From NCBI GenBank assembly GCA_015956445.1, contig WIUZ02000003.1, forward strand, positions 310,001 to 374,000: a stretch of DNA of 64,000 nucleotides, in the 5' to 3' direction. Below are positions 49,434 to 61,140 of this stretch, piece after piece. How positions within the stretch are numbered: position 1 is the first letter of the stretch; each line of letters opens with the position of its first letter. The notes below the pieces were generated by a model. It did no database searches, was not told the DNA's origin, and saw only the letters and a list, made by a program, of their open reading frames with translations. Both the position numbers and the translations under genes were made by a program. This DNA is from Thelephora terrestris. Lineage: Eukaryota; Basidiomycota; Agaricomycetes; Thelephorales; Thelephoraceae.

Positions 49434-51164
49434 ATGTCTGCCCTCATCGACGACAATCGCCCTATCAGTTCATTGTCTGCCGTATCCCAACTGTTGCATG
49501 CAGCTAAAAGAGAGCTCCAGCACATAAACTTCATTTCCGGCGGAAGGTATGTTTACAAAGGAGGCACGCGCGGCGGTGGAGGTATTAATGTTAACCTTCA
49601 GGGCTTCAGTCGTTCCGAGCCAGAGTGAGGTGAAGCTAGCGGACGTGATGGACACTTGACGAAGTCACTAATGCTTATGGCGCTTCAGCTCGACGTCCTC
49701 GAGGGCAACGTTCTGGAAGTCCTCAGGTTGCTCCGATCCACAAGGAACGCGCTGGCACCAATCAGTAGAATCCCTCCAGAAGTGCTCGCTCATATCCCGG
49801 ACTTCTGGGATCATCACGGCCAAGACGTAATCACATTAACCCACGTATGTCAGGCATGGAGGGATATTTTCACCTCGCGTTCCTCCCTGTGGATCGATTT
49901 CGATTGCAATAACCCTCACAAAACCCGGGTTTACCTCGAACGTTCCAAGTCCTTCCCGATCCGCGTAGTGTTGCTGGAGTCTGAGATTGGGGATCTGCCC
50001 CTTGACGATTCCGCTCTCGAGATCGTATCAGGCGCCATTGGCCGGCTCGGATCCCTGGCCATCGATGTTGCACCCGAAAAATTCCAAGATATCACCAACC
50101 GCTTATTCCGCAGCGCACCCCTTCTTGAAAGCTTGGATATACTTATGCATCCTCCATCCGGGGCAAACCCTAATCTCGTCCTCCCACCTCTGCTCTTCGA
50201 TGGAGACCTTTCTTCGTTGCGTAATTTGCATCTGCAAGGCATTTGCACAGAGTTACCTTGGAGGAATATGGTCAATCTCATATCATTCCAGCTGGGTGCC
50301 CCTTCCTCGGGTGAGATATCCCTCACACACCTACTCGACTTCCTGGAGGGCGCACCTCGCCTCCTCAAAGTCGAAATCTACCTCATAACCCTGGCAGAAG
50401 ACGCTCAACGTGGGCGAATGGTTTCATTACCGCGCCTGAAAAGTATCTCCGTCCGTTGGCTCCGGTCACCATCCGCCCTACTGTACCACCTTGTGATGCC
50501 AGCTGGTGTGAAGGTGGCCTTTGAACTCTTTCACGTCGAGGACTTTCCCCCCGAAACTCCCGAAAGCCTCAGGAGCCTCTCGGACTTCAAGGAGATCCGC
50601 ATTAAATTCAGTGAATATTATGAACCCAGCATACGGTTCACGGGATCGAATGGGAAGGCCAATTTCAAACTTTATGCTCCTCAAGCCGAAGCCGCCTGGC
50701 ACACGGCACTCGAACTCCTAGGCCTACTTGACGTCTCGAAGACCGAACACCTCGAGCTGATCTGTAGTGGGCCCATCTCCGGGGATGTTTTATATGCCGG
50801 TCTTCTGCGGATGACAAACCTACACACCCTCACGATTTCCCAATGCCACAATCTATCCTCCTTGGTCTGCGTTCTCGATCCCGATCGAGATCCGTCAAAT
50901 GTTTTGGTATGCCCCAAATTGGAAAAACTCATTCTTTACATCGGCACGGAGCGAGAATTTGATACCTTACGTATGACGAACATGGCAGCAGCAAGAGCGT
51001 CGAGAGGGTCAGTTCTCAAGTTTGTTCGAATCACGAGCCGGGTGGAATTAGCACAGGTCGTGTTGGGGCTCAGGGAACAGGTGTTACACCTAGAGTGCGA
51101 GTCTACGGTTGACGACGAAGATGTCAGTGATGAGGAGGACCCGGATGAAGTTCCGTGTTGGTAA
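49434..51164 (+). CDS. F-box protein with leucine-rich C-terminal region, 1
   Basis: Exons 49434-49546 and 49640-51164 join in phase and give 545 residues. The N-terminus MSALIDDNRPISSLSAV leads into a helical segment and the F-box: ISRIPPEVLAHIPDFWD ... LTHVCQAWRDIFTSRSSLWI. The remaining 400 residues are irregular leucine-rich repeats (LLESLDILMH, LSSLRNLHLQGICTELPWRN, LRTLTI-like HTLTISQCHNLSSLV), ending in an acidic tail DDEDVSDEEDPDEVPCW. F-box proteins bind Skp1 and present a substrate to an SCF ubiquitin ligase; the LRR part would choose the target. This F-box-LRR type is greatly expanded in Agaricomycetes. No defects seen. Confidence 0.8.
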
Positions 51165-51843
51165 CCCCCTAGTGAGTTCCCTTCGTCGGAATCACAAGGT
51201 TTTATCGGTTCTTATAATTTACTATTCTCTAAATGCGATGATGCCAGGGTGGACGCGTCAGTACGAATGCACCTCATACTTTCAATCATAAATCAGCGCT
51301 GCATTCTAATAAGAAAACTCCTCGAGAAACAAAGCCGTCCACGATATTCCTTGGCAACGGCCACTTGGATCCCTCGAGTGAATGCGGTTGCGGGACTGCG
51401 AGAATATTCTCATTTGCGCATACGAACCCGTTTGGTACCTTCCGGTGTGTCGGTATGCTTGATTCTGACTGTGTTATGCCATCGTACACTACACGCCCGC
51501 TCTGAATTATTCTACGTTCAATTCATACCGCTACCCTGTTCGAGTCCACTACATCTCAACAGTCTTCCTCGTCGCAACTTTTCCTTTGACCGACATGGAT
51601 GATAGAGCGAGATTAGTGGTACAGTGTGTTTTGGGTATGTTAGACACTGAATTTGTATGCCATGCCATGCAGGATTCAGTGTTTCCGACCTACGTCCGAT
51701 CTGACGCCCGATTAAATGTTCTGCGCGTGTGATGGTGCCACGCATCATGGGAGTTTCTTACCCAGGGAATTCATCCAGGTTTCGGAAATACCCCCACACG
51801 ACCACAGAGAGACGGCTGTGACTGCGCGATTGATCATCGCTCA
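51165..51843. other. Spacer between the F-box genes
   Basis: Short open frames only. It should contain the terminator of the first and the promoter of the second F-box gene. Confidence 0.4.
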
Positions 51844-53630
51844 ATGTCTCAATTCCTTCGAGTACTATCGGAAAGGCAGTTGGACAAAGATACCGAAGAT
51901 ATCAGGTACGTGCTGGCCATGGTCCTGGACATTCATGAACAGGAAGTGAACTCACGATTATCGGAAAGGAGCGACAACCAAGATACTGTCATGATTGGTA
52001 CTACAGAGGTACGCCAGAAGCGATCGCCCGCCCTGGACTTCTATCGCGACCCCTGACTCACCATTCTCCGTAGATCACGACGCTCAGAAACTCATTGGAT
52101 GCGCAAATCCTGCCGGAACTCCGTTCTCTCGAGTCATCACTACAACCCATAAGCCGGTTGCCGAAGGAGATCTTCATTCTCATACCCCACTACTTCGGAT
52201 GGAAGCCAGATTGGGAACCGGGACCGTACAGTCATCCCACCACGAACATACCTCTGATCGCGATGACGCACGTCTGCCGCTCATGGAGGAGTACCCTACT
52301 CTCTACTCCAAGCCTTTGGACAAAGATCGACTTCTCCGTGTCTACCAACCCTCAACAAGCGCTAGAATTCCTCCATCGGTCGAGTAATCAACTCCTCGAC
52401 GTCTTCCAAAACCTGGAAAGCCTCTACCATCTGGAACCCTTCCTGTCCATCACACTCCGCAACATCCATCGCCTCCGGTCGCTCGAGATATACTCATCGC
52501 ACCCCTATGTTGAGAACGTGTTGGATAAATTAACGATGTCGGCGCCGGAGCTGAGGTATTTCGCAATTTCTAATGACCCCGATATCACCAGAAGGGACGT
52601 AGGATTCCCGACCACAGTTTTCAAGGGCCAACTCCCGAAACTCGCGACTCTTTCGCTACACTATCTCCGCACGAACCTCCGTACTTTCAACTTCCCCTGC
52701 CTCACCCGCTTCGAGTTCACGACAGGAACCACCATGTCTGTTCAGGATATGACATCCTTCTTCGAACGGTCCCCTTCCCTCGAATTCGTCCAAATTTGCC
52801 TTCCTTACCTGTCCCAGCCGTTCGCCGCCCCGCCCAGGAAACGGGTTCAACTTACGGCTCTGAGGGAACTCAGACTCGACCAGACGGCCTGCGTATCCGG
52901 CCTCCTCGATCACCTCACCCTCCCGCGATGCACAGAAATGATGCTGAAGGGGCAGTTCACGGGTGAGACCTCCGATTACTACGGTTTCCCCGCCGCACGA
53001 ATCCACCCATCCTCCATCGACTACCTCCCGGTCACGAGAGAGATCACGAAAGCGGTCGCGATGCCCAACTCGTGTATCCTCTCCGGCCCGAACGGTAACC
53101 TTGGGCTCTGGTGTTTCGAGGGGCGAGCACGTGAGGATTTTGACGCTGAGTTCTTCACCTCGCTCTCCCCGATAGATGTCTTGGAGATCAAAGAGCTCTG
53201 GGTCGGACATAGCACCACATCTTTCTTCTACCCCGGCCCTTGGCTTATAGACATAGCCGGAGTCAGTGGAGCCTTTGCGGCCTTGACGAGGGTGGAAGAT
53301 TTAACCGTCGTCGGTTGTAATTCCGAGCCATTTTCCAGTGCGCTCGGAATGACTGATGCAGACGGCGGTATTCTACTCCCCGAGTTACAGAGTCTGACGA
53401 TCTATGTCGTATTTGGGGATTTGGATATTGAGGGCCTTATTCGATGCGCAAAGACGAGGAAGGAGCATTCACGGCCATTCTGGAGGGTGACGCTCGTATT
53501 CAGGAAGGAGGTTGCGGCTAAACTGATCCGGGAGATGCGGTTGCTCAGGAAGTTTGTGGGGGAGGTAGACCACCGCGTTGGGGAGGCTCCAACATTGATT
53601 TGGAAGGGTGTAGACCGGGATGATTGGTGA
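51844..53630 (+). CDS. F-box protein with leucine-rich C-terminal region, 2
   Basis: Exons 51844-52008 and 52074-53630 join in phase to give about 573 residues, starting MSQFLRVLSERQLDKDTED. The F-box reads ISRLPKEIFILIPHYFGWK ... MTHVCRSWRSTLLSTPSLWT. The LRR-like part contains IHRLRSLEIYSSHPYVENVL, LPKLATLSLHYLRTNLR and LTALRELRLDQTACVSGLL. It is the same class as the gene at 49434 but the two are quite diverged, including in the N-terminus, so this is an old tandem pair. Probably an SCF substrate receptor. Confidence 0.8.
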
Positions 53631-54010
53631 CCCCCATACAAGTTGTAGATGTAGATTAGCTTCTTGTTGTTGATTTGTATGATTGCCCGCGATATACGTT
53701 TATTAAACCAGTGCGCTCATGGCCAGAGGCTTCCATTGGAGTTCACGGTCCGACTCAACCCCAGCGGGTTCTGTACGATTGCGATCGGTGAGTGCTAATA
53801 CTACCCAATTGCCACCATCGCACCTCGAAGCTTGGAGCTGGGGCGGGATTGGAGGAAAGCAAGATTTGATTCAACGCGTATACAACTTCTGTTTTCTATA
53901 GTCTACAACAAACATCTTGGGTGAAAAATACTCGATAACAATATTCTTGTTTTTCACGTCTCGGTGGATTTGGCCATCCAAAACGGTTCATGTGCAGGGG
54001 AGGGACCACT
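53631..54010. other. Convergent 3' spacer
   Basis: The F-box gene and the trehalose gene end tail to tail here. Nothing else is seen. Confidence 0.4.
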
Positions 54011-57000
54011 CTAGGTGGCCATATTCGCAAGCTGAGTCAAGACCCCTCTAACCTGGTCGTAATTAATCCTCCACTTTGCGTCAGTCCCCTTGTTCGGCGG
54101 AGCCGTCGAACAAGTCTCGGCGTTATCGAACTCGTTCAACCTCCTGATCAGCTTCTCATCCGTCCCGATCGCGAGGATGAAATCGACACCGTTTGGAGAA
54201 TCAAAGTCGCTCGCCTCGAGAGTGAACGAAGCAGCGGTAAGGCCTCCGGACACCCGACCCGGGCCACCAGGATGAAGTATGGCGCCGACGGCGGTTGGCC
54301 GAGAGATGTTGTTTGGAATGACAAGGAAGCTGTTAGCTCCGGGGATAATCCTCAATCCGTATCGCTCGCCGAGGCTAAGAGTCAGATTAGTTCCGTACAA
54401 CCAGTGGCTAGACGAATTGGAGGGTTACCTATCAAAGATGTGATTTTGGGCCTCAGCAGCCTGGCGCAGGGCCCATTGACGATCGGAAGCCTGATCAGAA
54501 CTCCCGGTCCAGAAGCGCCAAACTATAGTGGCATCCCTCTGTTCAATGTAAGATCCTGGGGTACGTTCAGTGAACTGAGAACCTTTGGTTAGTCACCCCA
54601 TCACAACACGTGCAAACGCCAGCAGACACACATAGTTTAGGATCTCCATGCACGCTCCTTTCCAGGACAAGTTGAAGTTTGCCACCATGCTAATCCACTC
54701 GCTAGGGTGCTCGCGCGTAGGTAGCGTTTTGATGAAACACCCATTTTCTGCACTAATAACGGGGCAGTGCATCAGTAAGAAAAACAACAGGGATATCTGG
54801 GTCCTGGAGGCTTACATGAGCCCAACCCCTGGTGCGTTACTGGCGAACTGGTCCATCCCCCCCTTTATTGGTAGGCCGCTGAGCACCCAGACTTCGTTCT
54901 TCGGGTCTCCATTCAGTTTGTTCAATAGGTCGAAGACATCCTGAGGGATGGTGCACGGCGTTCCCTGTTTGATAAAACCAGCGGAGCTCTTCCTCGTCCA
55001 AAGGGTGTCCTCAAGATCAAGCAATAACAGGCGTTTGGCGCTGTATTTGTATTGCGTCAGGACCCTCGAAACATCAAACAGCGCCACGCTCTCCACATCA
55101 GTCCCCCGCTGATGATCGTTGTATGCACGGATTACACGAGTGAGGAAAGAGTTCGTGAAGTTTTGTGCGGTTTGTGCAGCTACGTGACGATGTAGATCCT
55201 TATGAATGACCAAATTAGTAAAAACGTTGAAGGGGAATCGACGCGTGACGCGTACCAGCCAACTAGAAGCGGCCTCTTCATCTGACATTGTCAAAGCCTG
55301 TGACAAATAATCAATCGGTTTCGGATCCACGATTAATCTAGGAAAGAAATGACCGTATGAATGGCAGCAGCAGTGTTCCTTTTATCCCAAGGGTTGATGG
55401 GGATACACGAGCGGAATCCGCTGTACGAGTAGGTTCCCGTGAACTGTCCCAAAATTGTAAGAAACCCCCCAAATTGTTGAAGTGAGAACCGAGAACTGTA
55501 GACTAACCTCGCTCAGGATCAAGGGGCGCTTGCGCTCCTCTTGACATTCAACGTATTCGTGGGATCTCAACGCCATTCCTTCCCTCAAACTTGAAACCAT
55601 GAATGTATCGGCCACAGTAAGCAAGGCAAGATATTGATTGAACGTCAAATCTTGGGTGTGAAGGAAGACCACCGGCTGGTAGGTGAGCGTCGAGAAGCGA
55701 GAGTTGATGCGAGAAACGACATCTGCGACACTACCCTGTAATTCATTTTCGCCCGTGGTTTGGAGGGCCACTTGAATGAGGACGGTCTGCGATGTGACAA
55801 GTAAACGAATGTTCACGAGTGGCAAGTGCAGGTTGACCAACCTTTCCTTGGAAGTCGGGATATTTGTCCAAAAATGCCTCAAACGCCTGGATCTTTTGAC
55901 GCACCCCCTACAGGCGGGTCAAAAAAACGCGGCAGACGTGTGGGGTAGCACTCACTTGTACTTCATCCAACTTATCCCTACCAACAATCAACTTCATTCC
56001 TGCATATCGCTGCCGGAGAACCTGAACCCATTGAGCGACCTCCGGATTACGTCTAAGTACAATCAGCATCTGAGGGTCTACCTATCGGGTCACGACAAGG
56101 GATACATACCGCTTTTCCGACAGGGCGGCGACGTCGATGCCAATCGGGATGGCGGCAACGTCAACGAAACGCTCCTCGGTCTGAATGCCTCTCGGAAGTG
56201 CCTCGAGGGCCAATATTCTGCTGACAGTTTGCCTGAATAAGATGTGTATCAGTGACGCGGAGGTAACCTCGAGGGTGAGATATGACCTGAAGTGCCTTGC
56301 AAAGTTTGGCGTCTGGAACCCAATTAGATCTGAAGCAAGAAGACCGTTCAAGAGATGCTCCCGAACGGAGAGGCAACGAAAGATCTCCGAAGACGGAAAG
56401 GCCACATGGAGGAAGAATCCGATTGGGGCGTTTGGAAGCTTTTTGCGGATCATCGCGGGCACGAGCATAAGATGATAATCGTTAACCCAGACTGAAAAAC
56501 ACTTAAATATGACGACAGATCAAAGTCATTTGTACGTACTGATATCTCCTTCACGGTAGTTTGCGATGATAACATCCGCAAACCTCTGGTTTACCGACTG
56601 GTACTGGGTCCAAGACGCGGACTCGTAGAAGGACTTCGTCTTTGGAGCATCGGGAATCGCGTAGTGGAGTGCCGGCCACAGAACCTAGGTGGCGCGGTCA
56701 GTCTCCAAAAGTGAATGATGTAATCTGACGTGCCTGATGACAGAACTCATCGTAGCACTTTTCGAACTCTGCGTCTGGGATCCAAACGGGGACGCTCTCT
56801 GCCTTCTGGAACATTCGTTTGTCGATGCTACGTTTGAGATTGTCTTTAAACGAATCAGTGTGGGTACCAAGGGTCCCGACCCAGAGTTTGCGCCTGATCC
56901 TCGATCCCACACTGCAGACGGCGTTGTACAATCCACCATTGGAGTGCGGGTTAGACTCAGTATGCCAAGTGGGATGGCTGACCAGGAGATCACTTTCTGT

Positions 57001-57511
57001 TCGGCGATTTGCCGATAATGACCTCTGGCGGATCGACGGAGATTTACGGGCAAATCGGGAAGAGTGCGCATTAGTTCCCGTGTGAGTGGTCTGGTGCTCG
57101 TGCTTCAACGTCGAATCAGGAGAAAGACTAGTCGGAGATCCGACCACTTGGCCGAGACTGGCAAACGGATTTGACTGCTCGTTGTTTGGGGTGGTCACCT
57201 GTGGAGTACTTATCCGTGAGGATTTCGCAGTCTGTTATGAAGCTTGTCAGCGAGGGGGTTATTTCGTGAGGAATCGCCTGGCGATTCTAGCTGGCCTTGT
57301 CGCGCATATCCTCTACGATACTTTTCAGCGGGGCAGATGTCTTGTTTCGTCCATAGGCTGGTCGCTCGGGGATCTTCAAGTTGAATAGACTGGGCAATGG
57401 CAACTGGGTTGGGACTGGAGGTGGCGTCTGCGGGGGAGAGTCACCGGGCACTGCGGTTTGTGGTAGGAAAAGAGTGGCGATAATAATCCTATGGTTCCGG
57501 TACGAACTCAT
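54011..57511 (-). CDS. Trehalose-phosphate synthase complex subunit (Tsl1/Tps3-like, GT20 plus HAD)
   Basis: A many-exon gene from MSSYRNHRIIIATLFLPQTA to TQLANMAT, roughly 900 residues. A 150-residue Ser/Pro-rich N-terminus precedes the GT20 domain (NPHSNGGLYNAV, KLWVGTLGTHTDSF, DAEFEKCYDEFCHQ, WVNDYHLMLVPAM, GFFLHVAFPSSEIFRCLSV, GFQTPNFARHFR, VGRDKLDEVQ). A HAD domain follows (LLLLDLEDTLW, VWVLSGLP, ISMVANFNLSWKGACMEILN). Tps1 enzymes have a conserved (E/D)RLDYIKG where this one has GRDKLDEVQG, and the HAD nucleophile motif is DLED instead of DxDGT. Both active sites therefore look impaired, fitting the regulatory large subunits that hold the Tps1-Tps2 complex together. The first intron boundary (near 57290) is not clear and may use a GC donor. 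Confidence 0.8.
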
Positions 57512-57955
57512 GGTGGTAGGAGGGAGTCCAGCGGAAAACAAAGCGGGCCGCAGAATTCTGCGATGATGTTATATCTTGGAGAAGTAGCGGGAAACTCCGG
57601 GATCCTTTGTTAACCGAGGTTTCCCCGCACGCTCATCCTTGTGATCTATCACACTGAGTGGTCCAAGATGGGGCGAAGATAATAAAACTGGCCAAGACCT
57701 GAAAGATTTTGGTAAAATTTCAGCAGCGAACAAGAAACTCGAGCGAACGTGTGAGCCCGAGTGATTCATTGGCGTTACGTACTAAGTACAGAATAAGTTA
57801 AGGATAAGTATTCAACTATTGATGGAAAGACATTGGACACAAGCGGGACGACGCCCCATGGGCTTGTACATATGGGCGAAGTGAAGGGTCATATACTATG
57901 CGAAAAAAATCAACGGTGCCGAAGGAAAAGTACAATGCACCATAAAATCATAAAA

Positions 57956-59772
57956 CTAAGGGCGTCGGCGGAAGGTAAAGAATTCGCGGAGTTTATCTTT
58001 GAAGCTCTGGAAGGGTTTTCGTTTCCGAGCCTGGAAGTTTTGCGCCAGATCTGGAATATGCCGATCCTCATCCTGCGGTTCATGCGGCCGTCGTTCCTCG
58101 GAGTCCCGACGGCCCGCTGGCTTGATGGTCCCCAGGGATGCTTCGTCCTGTGATTCGTTCGAAATTGAGGACGACGAGTCCATACCACTAAATAATGCAG
58201 AGCTGGCTTGTGAATCGGTGGGGCTTCCCGAAATAGCGCTTGGGACTTCTCCACGAATGGCAGCTGCGTCGTTGTTCATTCAATAAACATTACCGAGTTG
58301 GGATTGGGGTTTCAAACTTACCGTATGGTATCGAACTGGAAACCACTTCCTCAGAGGCGACTTTCTCGGTCTCGGTCTTTCCACAAGGAGGCATAGGTCC
58401 ATGCCAGCTCGCTGCTGCTTCCCCAAGGCGCGCCACAACTTCGGCAACTTTTGGTCGCAAGTCCCTATCGAGACCCCAACAGAGCTGGGAAAAGGCCCAT
58501 AGCGAATCAGAAAAACCAATTGCTGGAGCATTCGCCGGTTTCTCCAGGCGGTGCCCAGTGGCCAATCTGAATCCTAACTCTGTCGGCCGGATATCACGAA
58601 ATGGGAGTTCGCCAGTAAGGACCTAGACAGTGTGAGCTAACAGCAGATATCCGCTATGCTCTTCAAGTACCTGAAAGACAACTAAACCAAGTGCGTAGAT
58701 GTCCCCTTTTTGAGTAGGAATCGCATTGTCAAGACCATAAACTGAAGGCATCAAAATTTCCGGAGGCATGAACGTTGTTGTGCCGCCCTCTAATGTTGCG
58801 CTACAAGACATGGGCTTTTGAGGGTCCAGAACCATGGTCATGAACCCGAAGTCAGCGATACATGCGCGGGGAGGCACGCCACTGGACACGAGAATGTTCG
58901 CCTGTTGGACGTCAGCGAGAGGGGGTAGTGCCAAAACGAGATACACTGACTCCTTTGAGGTCTCCATGTGTGAGGCCGGCACCGTGGATGTACTTGAGGC
59001 CTTGAGCTGCTTCATACAACTATAGCCACAGCTCAGTAAGCGAAGCGGCAGAGAGATGAAGTCTCCTACCAATTGCAACCTGTTGACAGAATTCCCCTCG
59101 ATAAAATTCATAATATTCCCGTGAATCATCCACTCGGAAATTGTGATAAATTTTCCCTTTTCCATGTCTCCGTAAACGCCCTTGAGCTTCAATACGTGCG
59201 GGTGACACAGCGTGCTCCAGAGCACAACCTCTTTGCAGAATTGCTGGAGTAGAATGGTTCGGTTTACACGACGGATATCCAAGATCGTAGCATCGAGGCT
59301 TACTTTTCTTATCTTACGCAGGTCGTCGGTCGCTGCAATCCTTAAGGTCTTTACTGCAACGTATTGACCCTTATGCTTCCCGATTCTGACGTCTGCAAAT
59401 CCTCCGTTCGCGAGTACTTTGTCTTCGATTTCGATCTCGTCTGATAAGATCATTGAATCTGGTAGTCGCCCGTGGAGCCCAGCAAGTCTCCTTAGCGTGA
59501 CAAAGAAAGCATGTTTCTCTGTGGTGTTGAGATCGCGTCCGGCGATGCCCTAACCAAACCATCTGAGGCGGCAAATACGACTGGAGGCAAAAATCGCGAC
59601 TTACACGGTCCAAGACGTCAATGCAAAACTCCGCGTCTTTGCGATCCAAATGCAAGATAAAATCCCTGCCTTCTTTTTCGACTAAAATCTTCGCTAGAGC
59701 CAGGACAGTGCTGGTTTCGTCGCTTGCCCTAGTGACACCCTTCCATAGCGGCTGGAAATCTTTGTTGGCCAT
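57956..59772 (-). CDS. TKL-like kinase K5 with basic C-terminal tail
   Basis: Complete gene from MANKDFQPLWKGVTRASDE to the stop at 57956. N-terminal helical part: EGRDFILHLDRKDAEFCIDV, then FFVTLRRLAGLHGRLPDSM. Kinase landmarks: NGGFADVRIGKHKGQYVAVK, FCKEVVLWSTLCHPHVLKL, AAQGLKYIHGAGLTHGDLKG (HGD), CIADFGF (intact DFG), FMPPEILMPSVYGLDN, GDIYALGLVVFQVLTGELPF, LDRDLRPKVAEVVARL. A Ser-rich linker and the end KPFQSFKDKLREFFTFRRRP follow. Same family as K1-K4, best preserved in the catalytic DFG region. Whether HGD supports catalysis is not certain. It lies 445 bp upstream of the trehalose gene on the same strand; no functional link is evident. Confidence 0.75.
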
Positions 59773-60242
59773 TAGTCTTCCGGGTGGGGATCCGGTGTGT
59801 CGGAGGCGAATGGGGGGCAGGGGAGGGGAGGGGAGCTGGCGGCCAACCACATCGGGTGTGGTCTGCCTTTATCAACGAGCGATGTGGCAGGAGGATGCGT
59901 GCCCAGTTATGATTTCTCGGCGTTTGCCGGGCTCATGTGACTTAATGACATTCGAGTGGGTAACTTGGGGTAACACATAACACCGCGCGCTCTACACGCG
60001 TTTCCCTCCTCCAGATCTTCACCAGTCATTATGAGTAGTTCTCTCTATAAATGGGCGGCAATCCAATTGGATCAGCGAAAAAGTGGCTACAACACTCGTT
60101 ATAGGTTCTGGTCATTAAAGTAAATAGGGATGAGATGGGGTCATGGGGCGGTCATGCTATCGTAAAAAAAAAGTGTGTCCCGTCAAGTCGTGCAAAAAAT
60201 CCCCAAATGAAAAGCAGAGAAAATAGAGAGGGAGAGCAACGG
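59773..60242. other. Intergenic region
   Basis: Promoter region of K5 (minus strand). A plus-strand TATAAAT near 60046 is not followed by a credible gene. Confidence 0.35.
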
Positions 60243-61034
60243 CTAAAGCCACCAACGATACCCAATGGGCACCGGTTTGATTCGTTTCTCCACGAGATCT
60301 TGCACATGCCGGCCGACGACGAAAGGGAGTTCCAGATAGGCGTGTTCGAATGTGTAGAGCCAGGGATGTTCCCCAGTTCCGCTCTCCACGCTTTGCTCAC
60401 AAGATTTCCAATACTGCTCCAAGGCACGGCCCCCGAAGCCAGCATCCGCCATCTTCTGTGCAACGTACTTGTGACCGTCTTCGTCGGAGCACCCTTCGGT
60501 CTCCGATGAGAGTTCAAATGGGTATTGGTCGTGTTGGCCGAAGAACTTCATAACCATCGAAGCGAAATTGGACTCGAGGACTTTGGGAAGGTAGGCATCA
60601 TACTCCTCGCAGTGGTCGGCCTCGTGGGGCCAAGGATTCCCGAGCTCGCCGTAGCCGTCTTCAGCGATCCTATCGTAGAATTCGCCATTGGTCCCCTCGT
60701 GAGAGTTGGAGATAAGGGTAAAGTGGGGTGTCGTTGCCCAGGAGGCGGATTGTGTTTCCTCCGTCGACACGGGGACGATATCGAACCACGAGGCTTTCCC
60801 CATGCTGACTGCGCACAAGTTTTTGAATGGAGGGCGTGCCTGCCATGCGGCTGGGTTGGGGGTTACCCTGTAAAAGGTGCTGTGATACCCTAAGGGGTGA
60901 TGCCCGACATTAGATAACGCTATGAAATACTGGCGAGAATGATTGCCGACCTTTTGAACAGAACCGTCGGATGAGCATGAGAATGGGAGTGCCGCGAACC
61001 AGCCACTCCGCACGGATAGGAACAATGGAAGCAT
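60243..61034 (-). CDS. Uncharacterised protein with acidic C-terminal domain
   Basis: An open frame with protein-like composition ends at 60243 (RIKPVPIGYRWWL). The clearly coding part includes MGKASWFDIVPVSTEETQ, ATTPHFTLISNSHEGTNGEF, EADHCEEYDAYLPKVLESNF and EQYWKSCEQSVESGTGEHPW. If translation starts at the ATG at 61034, the N-terminus MLPLFLSVRSGWFAALPF is hydrophobic and could be a signal peptide. However, GT/AG pairs between 60830 and 60960 allow other 5' ends, including a join to the gene at 61141. Not recognised; no catalytic motif seen. Confidence 0.45.
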   Translation of the reverse strand: MLPLFLSVRSGWFAALPFSCSSDGSVQKVGNHSRQYFIALSNVGHHPLGYHSTFYRVTPNPAAWQARPPFKNLCAVSMGKASWFDIVPVSTEETQSASWATTPHFTLISNSHEGTNGEFYDRIAEDGYGELGNPWPHEADHCEEYDAYLPKVLESNFASMVMKFFGQHDQYPFELSSETEGCSDEDGHKYVAQKMADAGFGGRALEQYWKSCEQSVESGTGEHPWLYTFEHAYLELPFVVGRHVQDLVEKRIKPVPIGYRWWL

Positions 61035-61140
61035 GAGAAGCCACACAAGTAATTTGTCTTGGGCTGATCAAAGTCGATGACTGAATATAGCTGAAAGGTT
61101 ACCATGTAAGGGATAGTTAAGAATGCGCAGTGAACATGAT

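Noticed and set aside
60135-60893. Plus-strand frames opposite the gene at 60243
   Set aside because: They are antisense shadows of a longer, better-composed minus-strand frame.
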